From positions 143,075-207,074 of the forward strand of contig NZ_JAGPXL010000012.1 of assembly GCF_018070565.1 (NCBI RefSeq): a stretch of DNA of 64,000 bases. Reading direction: 5' to 3'. The notes beneath the pieces were generated by a model. That model searched no databases. It was not told where the DNA came from and was given only the letters and a program-made list of their open reading frames with translations. Made by a program: the position numbers and the translations under genes. This DNA is from Streptomyces sp. B93. Its GTDB lineage: Bacteria; Actinomycetota; Actinomycetes; Streptomycetales; Streptomycetaceae. Positions 56,852-64,000 of the stretch are shown here, piece by piece. Position 1 is the first letter of the stretch, and each line of letters opens with the position of its first letter.

Positions 56852-57574
56852 ATGGGCTGGCACCGGGAGCTGCTGATCGGCTTCGACCTGGAGACGACGG
56901 GCACCGATCCGCACGAGGCGCGCATCGTCACGGGCGCCGTGATCGAGGTCAGGGGCGCACAGCCCATGGGACGCCGCGAATGGCTCGCCGACCCGGGAGT
57001 GGAGATCCCGGCGGACGCGGTCGCCGTGCACGGCATCAGCAGCGAACGCGCGGCCATCGAAGGCCGCCCCGCGGACCAGGTCGCCGACGCCATCGCCGAC
57101 GTCCTCACCGGCTACTGGAAGACGGGCGTCCCGGTCGTCGCCTACAACGCGGCCTTCGACCTGACCCTGCTCTCCGCCGAACTGCGCCGCCACGCCCTGC
57201 CGTCCCTGCGCGACCGCCTCGGCGGCACCGACCCCGCACCGGTCATCGACCCGTACACCATCGACCGCCAGGTCGACCGCTACCGCCGCGGCAAGCGCAA
57301 CCTCGAAGCCGTCTGCGCCGAGTACGGCGTCACCCTCGACACCGCCCACGACGCCAGCGCCGACGCCCTCGCCGCGGCCCGCCTGGCCTGCGCCATAGCC
57401 GACCGCCACCCCAAGATCGCGGCCCTCGGCCCGGCGGAACTCCACCGCCGACAGATCGAGTGGTACGCGCAGTGGGCGGCGGACTTCCAGAACTTCCTGC
57501 GCCGCAAGGGCGACCCCACCGCGGTGATCGACGGCACCTGGCCGGTACGGGAGCTGGTGGAGGAGCGGGCGTAA
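56852..57574 (+). CDS. DEDDh 3'-5' exonuclease (DNA polymerase III epsilon-like)
   Basis: A 240-residue exonuclease. The DEDDh residues appear as DLETTG (Asp, Glu), VAYNAAFDLTLL (Asp) and THD-type AHDASADALAAA (His and Asp). The opening GWHRELLIGFDLETTGTDPHEARIVTGAVIEV is typical of actinobacterial stand-alone epsilon-like nucleases. It degrades DNA or RNA from the 3' end, for proofreading or repair; no polymerase partner is adjacent. ATG 56852 has GAAGGGGGG upstream. It converges with the phosphotransferase gene, 31 bp away. Confidence 0.92.
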   Translation: MGWHRELLIGFDLETTGTDPHEARIVTGAVIEVRGAQPMGRREWLADPGVEIPADAVAVHGISSERAAIEGRPADQVADAIADVLTGYWKTGVPVVAYNAAFDLTLLSAELRRHALPSLRDRLGGTDPAPVIDPYTIDRQVDRYRRGKRNLEAVCAEYGVTLDTAHDASADALAAARLACAIADRHPKIAALGPAELHRRQIEWYAQWAADFQNFLRRKGDPTAVIDGTWPVRELVEERA

Positions 57575-57605
57575 TCCATCTGCGGGCGAGGGAAGCCAAC
57601 GGGAC

Positions 57606-58499
57606 TCAGAAGGGATACCACCGCACCGTCTCGTCCCCGTCCCGCAGGGACGCCACCCGGCGCCGGAACTCCGTCAGGGCCTTGGGGTTGCCCGGGGCGT
57701 GCTGGGCGACCCAGGCGCAGCTGGCGGTCTCGCGGGCGCCGCGCAGGACGGCGCAGCCGCTCCACTCGCGTACGTCCCAGCCGTATGTCTCGACGAAGGA
57801 GCCGTAGGCCTCGGAGGAGAGGCCGTAGCGGTCGTGGGAGAGGGCCATCACCACCAGGTCGTGCTCGCGGAGGTCGGCGGAGAAGGTCTCCAGGTCGACC
57901 AGGACGGGGCCGTCCGGGCCGATGTGCACATTGCGGGGGAGCGCGTCGCCGTGGATCGGGCCCGGGGGGAGGTGCGGGGTCAGTGCCGCGGCGGCCGCCG
58001 CGAAGCCGTCGCGGCGCTCGCGCAGATACGCCGCGTCCGCGGGGTCGATCGCGTCCCCGGCCAGCCGCAGCCAGCGCTCGACGCCGGAGAGCAGGTCGCG
58101 GGGAGGCAACTCGGGGGAGGGGGTGGGGGAGGGGGAAGCCCCCCGAGCGAGGGGCAGTGCGTGCACCAGCCTCAGCAGTTCCGCCAGGTCCCGCGCCTGG
58201 GCCGTCCGTACCGCGTCCGGCAGCCGGTGCCACACCGTCACCGGGTGCCCCTCCACCAGTAGGGCCTCCTCGGAGGCCGCCCGTACGGCGGGGACGCCCG
58301 CTTCGGCCAGCCAGCGTGCGATGTGCAGCTCGCGGCGAGCCCGGTCCAGGAGTTCGGCGTCGCGGCCGACCTTGACGACCAGGTCACCGGCGGCGAACAC
58401 CGCGTTCTCGCCCAGGGCGAGCAGCCGGGCCTGACGTGCCGCCGCGCCGGGCAGCACCTGGGCCGCGACCAGTGCGTGCCGCGCGCGTGCCTCGTCCAT
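57606..58499 (-). CDS. Aminoglycoside-phosphotransferase-family kinase
   Basis: A 297-residue APH-fold enzyme with intact catalytic motifs: [13 protein letters not shown] (HGDxxxxN) and [18 protein letters not shown] (metal-binding Asp). [11 protein letters not shown] supplies the nucleotide-binding Lys. A low-complexity Pro/Ser insert ([11 protein letters not shown], about residues 120-132) is present. GGAGGCGGA precedes the ATG. It is divergent from a macrolide glycosyltransferase, so it may be a small-molecule (antibiotic) kinase, but the substrate cannot be read from sequence. Confidence 0.85.
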   Translation of the reverse strand: MDEARARHALVAAQVLPGAAARQARLLALGENAVFAAGDLVVKVGRDAELLDRARRELHIARWLAEAGVPAVRAASEEALLVEGHPVTVWHRLPDAVRTAQARDLAELLRLVHALPLARGASPSPTPSPELPPRDLLSGVERWLRLAGDAIDPADAAYLRERRDGFAAAAAALTPHLPPGPIHGDALPRNVHIGPDGPVLVDLETFSADLREHDLVVMALSHDRYGLSSEAYGSFVETYGWDVREWSGCAVLRGARETASCAWVAQHAPGNPKALTEFRRRVASLRDGDETVRWYPF

Positions 58500-58624
58500 C
58501 GTCCGCCTCCGCTTCTGGCTCCCTACCGCCTGGGACGGTGGATCGCCGCCGTCCGCCGGTCAGTCTTCCATTCGTGCAGGTGGGGCTGTGGGAGGGGTGG
58601 GGGAGGGCGAGATCCCGAAATAGG

Positions 58625-58654
58625 TTGCACGAGACGTCTCGTCTCGTTTACCGT
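58625..58654 (+). promoter_or_regulatory. Putative leaderless promoter with embedded operator for the glycosyltransferase gene
   Basis: TTGCAC (58625-58630) and TACCGT (58649-58654) are spaced by 18 bp and placed so that transcription would start at or one base before the ATG (58662), which lacks a ribosome site. A perfect 14-bp palindrome, ACGAGACGTCTCGT (58629-58642), overlaps the -35 box and spacer, as expected for a TetR- or MarR-type repressor site. The regulator is not identified. Confidence 0.6.
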
Positions 58655-58661
58655 CGACGGC

Positions 58662-59876
58662 ATGACGACACCGGCAACGACATCCGGGGCGAAGCCCGCC
58701 CACATCGCCATGTTCTCCATCGCCGCCCACGGCCACGTGAACCCGAGCCTGGAGGTGATCCGTGAACTGGTCGCGCGCGGCCACCGGGTGACGTACGCGA
58801 TTCCGCCCGCGTTCGCCGAGAAGGTCGCCGAGACCGGCGCCGAGGTGAGGACCTGGCACTCCACGCTGCCCGGCCCCGACGCCGACCCGGAGGCGTGGGG
58901 TTCCACGCTGCTGGACAACGTGGAACCGTTCCTCGACGACGCCATCCAGGCACTGCCGCAGCTCATCGAGGCGTACGAGGGGGACCGGCCGGATCTGGTG
59001 CTGCACGACATCGCGTCCTACCCGGCCCGGGTCCTCGCCCACCGCTGGGGCGTGCCCGCGATCTCCCTCTCCCCCAACCTGGTCGCCTGGGACGGCTATG
59101 AGCAGGAGGTCGCCGAGCCGATGTGGGAGGAGCCGAAGAAGACCGAGCGGGGGCAGGCCTACTACGCCCGCTTCCAGAGCTGGCTGGAGGAGAACGGGAT
59201 CACCCAGCACCCCGACCCCTTCGTGGGCCGCCCCGCCCGTTCCCTCGTGCTGATCCCGAAGGCGCTCCAGCCCCATGCCGACCGGGTCGACGAGAGCGTC
59301 CACACCTTCGTCGGCGCCTGCCAGGGCGACCGGGCCGCGGAGGGCGACTGGCGGCGGCCCGCCGGTGCGGAGAAGGTCGTGCTGGTCTCGCTCGGGTCGG
59401 CGTTCACCAAGCAGCCCGCGTTCTACCGGACGTGCGTGCGGGCCTTCGGCGACCTGCCGGGGTGGCACACCGTCCTGCAGGTCGGACGGCATGTCGACCC
59501 CGCCGAGCTGGGGGAGCTTCCGCCGAACGTCGAGGTGCACGCGTGGGTGCCGCAGCTCGCCGTGCTCCGGGAGGCGGACCTGTTCGTCACGCACGCCGGG
59601 GCGGGGGGCAGCCAGGAAGGGCTGGCCACGGCTACGCCGATGATCGCCGTGCCGCAGGCGGTGGACCAGTTCGGGAACGCGGACATGCTCCAAGGGCTGG
59701 GGGTCGCCCGTCATCTCCCCATGGAGGACACCACGGTGGACGGCCTCCGGGAGGCCGCGCTCGCCCTGGTCGAGGACCCCGAGGTGGCGCACCGCCTGAA
59801 GGGGATTCAGGCGGAGATGGCTGAAGAGGGGGGTACGCGGCGGGCGGCCGATCTGATCGAGGAGGCGTTGGGGTAG
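58662..59876 (+). CDS. mgt: Macrolide glycosyltransferase (OleD/MGT family, GT1)
   Basis: A 404-residue GT-B glycosyltransferase that is closely similar to OleD of S. antibioticus and Mgt of S. lividans, which inactivate macrolides by glucosylating the desosamine 2'-OH with UDP-glucose. Blocks are [27 protein letters not shown] (catalytic His25), [53 protein letters not shown] and the nucleotide-binding [29 protein letters not shown]. It probably gives self- or cross-protection against macrolides. The start has a promoter-embedded palindrome. It lies between the divergent phosphotransferase and the convergent MMPL exporter gene. Confidence 0.95.
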   Translation: MTTPATTSGAKPAHIAMFSIAAHGHVNPSLEVIRELVARGHRVTYAIPPAFAEKVAETGAEVRTWHSTLPGPDADPEAWGSTLLDNVEPFLDDAIQALPQLIEAYEGDRPDLVLHDIASYPARVLAHRWGVPAISLSPNLVAWDGYEQEVAEPMWEEPKKTERGQAYYARFQSWLEENGITQHPDPFVGRPARSLVLIPKALQPHADRVDESVHTFVGACQGDRAAEGDWRRPAGAEKVVLVSLGSAFTKQPAFYRTCVRAFGDLPGWHTVLQVGRHVDPAELGELPPNVEVHAWVPQLAVLREADLFVTHAGAGGSQEGLATATPMIAVPQAVDQFGNADMLQGLGVARHLPMEDTTVDGLREAALALVEDPEVAHRLKGIQAEMAEEGGTRRAADLIEEALG

Positions 59877-59907
59877 CGCCTCGGGCAAGGGCGGGCGGCT
59901 GCGGGTG

Positions 59908-59943
59908 CGTTGTGGCTGGTCGCGCGGTTCCCGGCGCCCCTGA
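59908..59943. repeat. Copy of a dispersed Streptomyces intergenic sequence
   Basis: TGTGGCTGGTCGCGCGGTTC followed by CCGGCGCCCCTGA resembles a short sequence (GGTCGCGCAGTTCCCCGCGC type) that I recall recurring near 3' ends of genes in many Streptomyces chromosomes. It lies just after the glycosyltransferase stop and before a hairpin terminator. The identification is from memory, not from a search. Confidence 0.55.
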
Positions 59944-59948
59944 GCGGC

Positions 59949-59982
59949 GTGCACCCGCGCCTCCTGTGAGGCGCGGGTGCAC
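59949..59982. terminator. Bidirectional terminator between mgt and the MMPL gene
   Basis: A perfect 15-bp stem (GTGCACCCGCGCCTC and its complement) with loop CTGT sits between convergent genes, 14 bp before the MMPL stop. There is no U-tract. It should serve both strands. Confidence 0.88.
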
Positions 59983-59996
59983 GGGGCGGGCGCGGG

Positions 59997-62267
59997 TCAG
60001 ACCGTGACCCTGTCGTCGGTTTCCTTCTCCAGGGTCGGCGGGGCCTGGTGGGCCACCGCGTCGGCGGACTCGTCGTGGGTCATGTCCGGGAGGCGGTGGA
60101 GCCACTTCGGCAGGTACCAGTTGCGCTCGCCGAGCAGGGCCATGACCGCCGGGAGCAGCACCCCGCGGATGATCGTCGCGTCGATCAGGACGGCCGCGGC
60201 CAGCCCGACGCCCATCTGCTTCATGGACTGCATCGACAGCGTTCCGAAGATCGCGAAGACGGCGACCATGATGACGGCGGCGCTGGTGACGACGCCCGCC
60301 GTGGTGACGACACCGTGCGCGATGGCGTCCTTCGTCGTACGGCCCCGCAGCCGGGCCTCGCGGATCCGGGAGACCACGAAGACGTGGTAGTCCATCGACA
60401 GCCCGAACAGGATCACGAACAGGAACAGCGGCAGCCAGCTGACGATCGCGCCGACGCCCTCCGCGCCCACCAGGGACGCGCCCCAGCCGTGCTGGAAGAC
60501 GGCGACGAGGATGCCGTAGGCGGCGCCCACCGACAGCAGGTTCAGCACGATCGAGGTGATCGCCACGGTCAGCGAGCGGAACGACAGCAGCATCAGCAGG
60601 AAGGCGAAGACCACCACGAACACGAAGACCGGGACGACCGAGCCGACCAGCTGGTCGTTGAAGTCCTTCGAACCGGCGACCTGCCCGGTGATCGGCGCCT
60701 CGACGCCGTCGACCCGGCCGAGAGTGGCGGGCCGTACGTCGTCGCGCAGCTTGTCCAGGCTCTGGCCCGCCTTGTCCAGGTCGGAGCCGCCGACCAGCGG
60801 GACGTAGACGAACGCGACGTTCTGCTCGTCGTGCAGCTTGATGTCGACCGGGCCGCGGGAGGCGCCCGAACTGATCGCCCGCGCACGGAAGTCGTCGAGC
60901 GCCGACCGCACCTCGGGCGCGTTGATGTCATCGGCCTTCACGACGACCTCGGCGGGCTCGGAGCCGCCGGGGAAGGCGTCGTTGACGCGGTTGTACGTCT
61001 GGACGATGGGCAGCGAGTCGCCGAACTCCTGGTCCAGGGTGAGGTTCTGCGTCTTCATGCCGACCGCGGGCGCGGCGATCGCCAGCAGCGCACCGGCCGC
61101 GACGACCACGGCGAGCACCGGCCGGGCGAGCACGCCCTTCAGTACGGCGCTCCAGAACCGGCTCTCACCGCCCGAACCGTTGCCGCCCTTGCGGGCACGC
61201 CGCCGCAGGAACGGGATGCGCCCCTTCTCCACCCGCTCACCCAGCAGCGACAGCAACGCGGGCAGCACGGTCACCGATCCGACCATGGCGACCGCGACCA
61301 CCATCAGCGAGGCGAGACCCATCGCCTCGAACTCGGCGAGCCCCGTGAACAGCATGCCCGCCATCGCCACGCACACCGTGACACCGGAGACGACGACCGC
61401 CCGGCCACTGGTCGCGGCGGCGATCCGCAGCGCCGTCTGCGCGTCCCGGCCCGCCTCGCGCTCCTCGCGCTCACGCCGCAGATAGAACAGGCAGTAGTCG
61501 ACGCCGACGGCCAGACCGACCAGCAGCATCACGGAGTTGGCGGTGTCGCTCATCGGCATGACATGGCTGACGATGCCCATCAGACCCATCGTCGCCATGA
61601 TCGCCGTAACGGCGAGCAGCACCGGCAGCAGCGCCGCTACCAGCGCGCCGAAGGCGATCAGCAGAATGCCGAGGGCGACGGGTACGGCGGAGTACTCGGC
61701 CTTCTGGAAGTCGTCCCCGAACGCGTCGTCGAACGTCTTCATCATGCTGGCGCCGCCGATCTCCTCGATCCGCAGCGACCCGTGGTCCTCCTGGACCTCC
61801 GCCACGGCCTCCAGAACCGGCTCCACCCGCTCGCCCGCCGTGTCCGACTCGCCCCGCATGTCGAACTGCACCAGCGCGCTACGGCCGTCCTCGGAGATCG
61901 TCCCGGTGTCGTACGGCGACGATATGCCGCTGACCTCACCGGTCCCGTCGACCGCCGCGATCACGGCGTCCACCGCGGCGCGGAACTCCGGATCGGTGGC
62001 CTTGACCCCGCCGTCCTTCGCCTGGATCAGTACGGTCTCGCTCGCCGGTTCCTCGATCCCGGCATCCTCGATGATCTTGGCGGCGGTGTGGGTCTCACCC
62101 TTCAGCTGGTCGCTGTCCTTCACATCGACCCGGCCCGCCGCCGACCCCAGCCCCATCGCCAGGACGACGAACAGCACCCAGATGCCGACCGCCGCCCATC
62201 GGTGCCGGGCGCTCCAGCCGCCGGCCCGCGCGGCGAACCCCCGCACGCGTGTTTCTCCGTTCCCCAT
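59997..62267 (-). CDS. MMPL-family RND-type membrane transporter
   Basis: A 756-residue exporter with two homologous halves of six helices each. After TM1 (WAAVGIWVLFVVLAMGLGSAAG) comes an external porter domain, then a helix bundle with VMLLVGLAVGVDYCLFYLRRERE and AAATSGRAVVVSGVTVCVAMAGM. The second half repeats this with FVILFGLSMDYHVFVVSRIREA and GVVTTAGVVTSAAVIMVAVFAIF; the GxxxDY motifs are the proton-relay sites of the family. Actinobacterial MMPL proteins export lipids or antibiotics. GAGGGG precedes ATG 62267. Location beside mgt and a phosphotransferase suggests a drug-resistance neighbourhood, but this is only context. Confidence 0.93.
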   Translation of the reverse strand: MGNGETRVRGFAARAGGWSARHRWAAVGIWVLFVVLAMGLGSAAGRVDVKDSDQLKGETHTAAKIIEDAGIEEPASETVLIQAKDGGVKATDPEFRAAVDAVIAAVDGTGEVSGISSPYDTGTISEDGRSALVQFDMRGESDTAGERVEPVLEAVAEVQEDHGSLRIEEIGGASMMKTFDDAFGDDFQKAEYSAVPVALGILLIAFGALVAALLPVLLAVTAIMATMGLMGIVSHVMPMSDTANSVMLLVGLAVGVDYCLFYLRREREEREAGRDAQTALRIAAATSGRAVVVSGVTVCVAMAGMLFTGLAEFEAMGLASLMVVAVAMVGSVTVLPALLSLLGERVEKGRIPFLRRRARKGGNGSGGESRFWSAVLKGVLARPVLAVVVAAGALLAIAAPAVGMKTQNLTLDQEFGDSLPIVQTYNRVNDAFPGGSEPAEVVVKADDINAPEVRSALDDFRARAISSGASRGPVDIKLHDEQNVAFVYVPLVGGSDLDKAGQSLDKLRDDVRPATLGRVDGVEAPITGQVAGSKDFNDQLVGSVVPVFVFVVVFAFLLMLLSFRSLTVAITSIVLNLLSVGAAYGILVAVFQHGWGASLVGAEGVGAIVSWLPLFLFVILFGLSMDYHVFVVSRIREARLRGRTTKDAIAHGVVTTAGVVTSAAVIMVAVFAIFGTLSMQSMKQMGVGLAAAVLIDATIIRGVLLPAVMALLGERNWYLPKWLHRLPDMTHDESADAVAHQAPPTLEKETDDRVTV

Positions 62268-62541
62268 GACGGGCTGCCCCTCGTCGCGCGGTGACAGCCC
62301 CCTGCCGCCACCTTCCGCTTCGAAGGTATGGCCCGGATAAGCCCGTCTCGTCGTGCTGCCCGGTGAGAAAGCGCAGGTCCGGTGTCCTCCCGACGACCCC
62401 CCGCCCCTCCGCTCTGGGGAGGACATCGGCCCCTTACATCTATCCAAGGTCTCGGGGAGTGATCTCGGGGGTAAGGTGCCCCTGGACCCCCCACACCAGG
62501 GCGGATGTCGTGCCCGCCCCCACGGGGCACGGCAGCCGTCC

Positions 62542-62547
62542 TATGGT
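62542..62547 (+). promoter_or_regulatory. Likely -10 box of a leaderless DUF1697 transcript
   Basis: TATGGT ends 6 bp before the GTG start at 62554, the spacing expected if transcription begins at the start codon. No Shine-Dalgarno lies between. A good -35 is not obvious. In the same 286-bp divergent interval, TCTCGGGG occurs twice with a 13-bp period (about 62451-62471). Confidence 0.45.
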
Positions 62548-62553
62548 GTGGGG

Positions 62554-63102
62554 GTGACCAAGAGCTATGCGGCGCTGCTGCGCGGGATCAACGTCGGCGG
62601 CAAGAAGATGCCCATGGCCGAGCTGCGCACCGTGATGGAGCGCCTCGACGGCTACGACGCCGTCCGCACCTACCTCCAGAGCGGTCAGGCCGCCTTCACC
62701 GCCGACCATGGCGACGAGGACTCGCTCGCCGCCGAACTCACCGGGGCCATCGAGGAGCACTTCGGCTTCCGCGTGGACGTCCTCGTCCGCGACCACGCCT
62801 ACCTCGCGGCGATCGCCGACGCCTGCCCGTTCCCGGCCGCCGAACTGGAGCCCAGACAGCTCCACGTCACCTACTTCTCGGCCCCCGTCACCCCCGACCG
62901 CTTCGCGGAGATCGACCAGCAGGCCCACCTTCCGGAGGAGTTCCGCCTCGGCGACCGCGCCCTCTACCTCTACGCCCCCGAAGGCCTCGGCCGCTCCAAA
63001 CTTGCCGAGTACCTGGCCCGACCCCGCCTCACCAAGGGCGTCATCGCCACCACCCGCAACTGGAACACCGTCCGCAAACTGGTGGAGCTGACCGCCGGCT
63101 GA
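62554..63102 (+). CDS. DUF1697 domain protein
   Basis: A 182-residue conserved protein of unknown function. The opening TKSYAALLRGINVGGKKMPMAELR is diagnostic of DUF1697, and LQSGQAAFTA, GFRVDVLVRD and the C-terminal LTKGVIATTRNWNTVRKLVEL complete the family pattern. It probably starts at GTG 62554 from a leaderless message. Structures of the family show two ferredoxin-like folds, but no activity is established to my knowledge. It converges with the chelatase gene 6 bp away. Confidence 0.9.
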   Translation: MTKSYAALLRGINVGGKKMPMAELRTVMERLDGYDAVRTYLQSGQAAFTADHGDEDSLAAELTGAIEEHFGFRVDVLVRDHAYLAAIADACPFPAAELEPRQLHVTYFSAPVTPDRFAEIDQQAHLPEEFRLGDRALYLYAPEGLGRSKLAEYLARPRLTKGVIATTRNWNTVRKLVELTAG

Positions 63103-63108
63103 CGGCCC

Positions 63109-63846
63109 TCAGGCCCCGACCGCCGTGAGCCCCGGCAGCCGGGCCGCCTCGTACCGCTCCAGCAGCACCCGGGCCACCTCGGGCGCCGCGCCGAGCACGT
63201 CGGCGAGGACGTCCGCCTCCGCCGCCCCCCGCGCGATCCGGTCGGGGAGGAAGCCGGGGGCCAGGACGTACGGGGCGACGGCGACGCGTGCGCAGCCCAG
63301 GGCGCGCAGTTCCCGTACCGCGTCCTCGGTGCGGGGGAGGGAAGCGGAGGCGAACGCAGGCCGCACGGCGCACCAACGGGTGTGCCGCCACTCCCGCGCG
63401 ATTGCTGCGATCACTGCGATCGCCTCCGGGTCGGTGGACCCCGCCGAGGCCAGCACGACCCCGGTCGAGGACTTGTCGGCGGGCGTCAGACCCGCCTCGT
63501 ACAGCCGCCGCTCCAACGCGCCCAGTAGCAGCGGTGACGGCCCGAGCACCTCCGCCTGCCGGATCCGCAGCCGCGGCGGCGCGTCCCGCAGCACCGCCGG
63601 GATGTCCGCCTTGGCGTGGAAGGCCCGGGTCAGCAACAGCGGCAGCGCCACGACATCCCGCACGCCCTCCGCCGCCAGGGACTCCAGCACGCCCTGCACG
63701 GACGGGATGTTGAAGTCCAGGAAGCCGGTCTCCACCCGCAGACCGGGGCGCAGCGAGCGGACCCGCCGCACCAGGGCGTGCACGGTCGCGGCGTGCCGTG
63801 GATCGCGGCTGCCGTGGGCGATGACGAGGAGGACCGGAGCGCTCAT
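63109..63846 (-). CDS. CbiX-type sirohydrochlorin chelatase
   Basis: A 245-residue two-domain CbiX/SirB-like chelatase. The catalytic His residues are in LLVIAHGSRDPR and LLLTRAFHAKADIP; the second domain repeats the fold (VLASAGSTDPEA, VAVAPYVLAPGFLPDRIARGA). It probably inserts Fe2+ into sirohydrochlorin to make sirohaem for sulfite reductase. ATG 63846 is preferred: GGAGGTGA, fully complementary to the 16S tail, lies 8 nt upstream and overlaps the stop of the upstream permease gene; a GTG at 63858 is too close to that site. Coupling to a sulfonate-type ABC permease fits a sulfur-assimilation operon. Cobalt for cobalamin is the alternative metal. Confidence 0.88.
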   Translation of the reverse strand: MSAPVLLVIAHGSRDPRHAATVHALVRRVRSLRPGLRVETGFLDFNIPSVQGVLESLAAEGVRDVVALPLLLTRAFHAKADIPAVLRDAPPRLRIRQAEVLGPSPLLLGALERRLYEAGLTPADKSSTGVVLASAGSTDPEAIAVIAAIAREWRHTRWCAVRPAFASASLPRTEDAVRELRALGCARVAVAPYVLAPGFLPDRIARGAAEADVLADVLGAAPEVARVLLERYEAARLPGLTAVGA

Positions 63847-63854
63847 GGGACGTG

Positions 63855-64000
63855 TCACCTCCGCGCCAGGAGCCCGCGGCTGCGGAGGACGTGGCGTTCG
63901 AGTGGGCTGAAGATGAGCAGGTCGATGGTGATGCCGACGGTGAGGATGAGGAGGATGGCGAGGAAGACCATGGGCATGCTGCTGTTGTTGCGGCCGTTTT
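63855..64000 (-). CDS. ABC transporter permease C-terminus (sulfonate/nitrate type), truncated by window end
   Basis: The last 48 codons of a membrane protein run in from beyond the window: SSMPMVFLAILLILTVGITIDLLIFSPLERHVLRSRGLLARR. A final hydrophobic helix followed by the PLERHVLR-type tail is typical of SsuC/TauC/NrtB permeases. Its stop lies within the ribosome-binding region of the chelatase gene, so the two are one operon. The assignment to sulfonate rather than nitrate uptake rests on the chelatase neighbour and is tentative. Confidence 0.7.
   Translation of the reverse strand, partial: NGRNNSSMPMVFLAILLILTVGITIDLLIFSPLERHVLRSRGLLARR

Overview
The window is chromosomal DNA of a Streptomyces-type actinomycete. 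It has very high G+C with third-position GC bias, many GTG starts, and lineage-marker genes: germacradienol/geosmin synthase, a CprB-type gamma-butyrolactone-receptor homologue, a conservon (cvnABCD), a SARP-type regulator, an SSI-type protease inhibitor and an SAV2148-family HEPN protein. About 53 genes are visible, tightly packed. No gene-free stretch exceeds 300 bp, and I saw no rRNA, tRNA, CRISPR array, insertion sequence or prophage. The gene content looks like core or conserved arm-proximal chromosome rather than a mobile island.

Layout. 1-10.8 kb: the end of hemQ, then a minus-strand series (S33 peptidase; TIGR04222 membrane protein and MNIO/DUF692 enzyme; Pth2-like peptidyl-tRNA hydrolase; lipoprotein polysaccharide deacetylase; Tat-exported PhoX; slipin; ZapE ATPase), and a divergent RibD-C-type reductase. 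11-15.5 kb: a stress-protein-like gene, murC, msrB, a flippase-like membrane protein and a dehalogenase-fold hydrolase. 15.6-21.7 kb: a SARP/BTAD regulator and two complete two-component systems lying tail to tail. 21.8-24.3 kb: a membrane flavin electron-transfer operon (ferric-reductase-like protein, FMN-binding protein, ApbE). 24.4-32.5 kb: an osmoprotectant ABC transporter (ATPase plus two permeases) whose binding-protein gene lies beyond an inverted cvnABCD conservon.

32.8-39.2 kb: a secreted subtilase with P-domain, the CprB-like repressor with a 26-bp palindromic operator, an ARMT1/DUF89 phosphatase and geosmin synthase. 39.3-45 kb: a PDZ membrane protein, an M24 peptidase, an APH-fold probable pseudokinase, treZ and a DUF1707-FHA protein. 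45-48.2 kb: two paralogous M14 carboxypeptidases facing each other around an SSI inhibitor. 48.4-53 kb: treY and glgX, which with treZ turn glycogen into trehalose and debranch it. 53.2-55.4 kb: two secreted proteins that together look like a split copper amine oxidase. 55.5-64 kb: an SAV2148 HEPN protein, a DEDDh exonuclease, a phosphotransferase divergent from an OleD-like macrolide glycosyltransferase with a promoter-embedded palindrome, an MMPL exporter, a DUF1697 protein, a CbiX-type chelatase and the end of a sulfonate/nitrate-type ABC permease.

The points most worth a second look are these: the MNIO enzyme with a fused partner-like domain and no visible substrate peptide; the CprB homologue that has lost its pocket Trp but keeps an operator; the split amine oxidase with an altered cofactor motif; the carboxypeptidase that appears to start at CTG and is translationally coupled to a protease inhibitor; and the conservon sitting inside a transporter locus. 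All functional assignments come from reading motifs and remembered family features; no database search was run.
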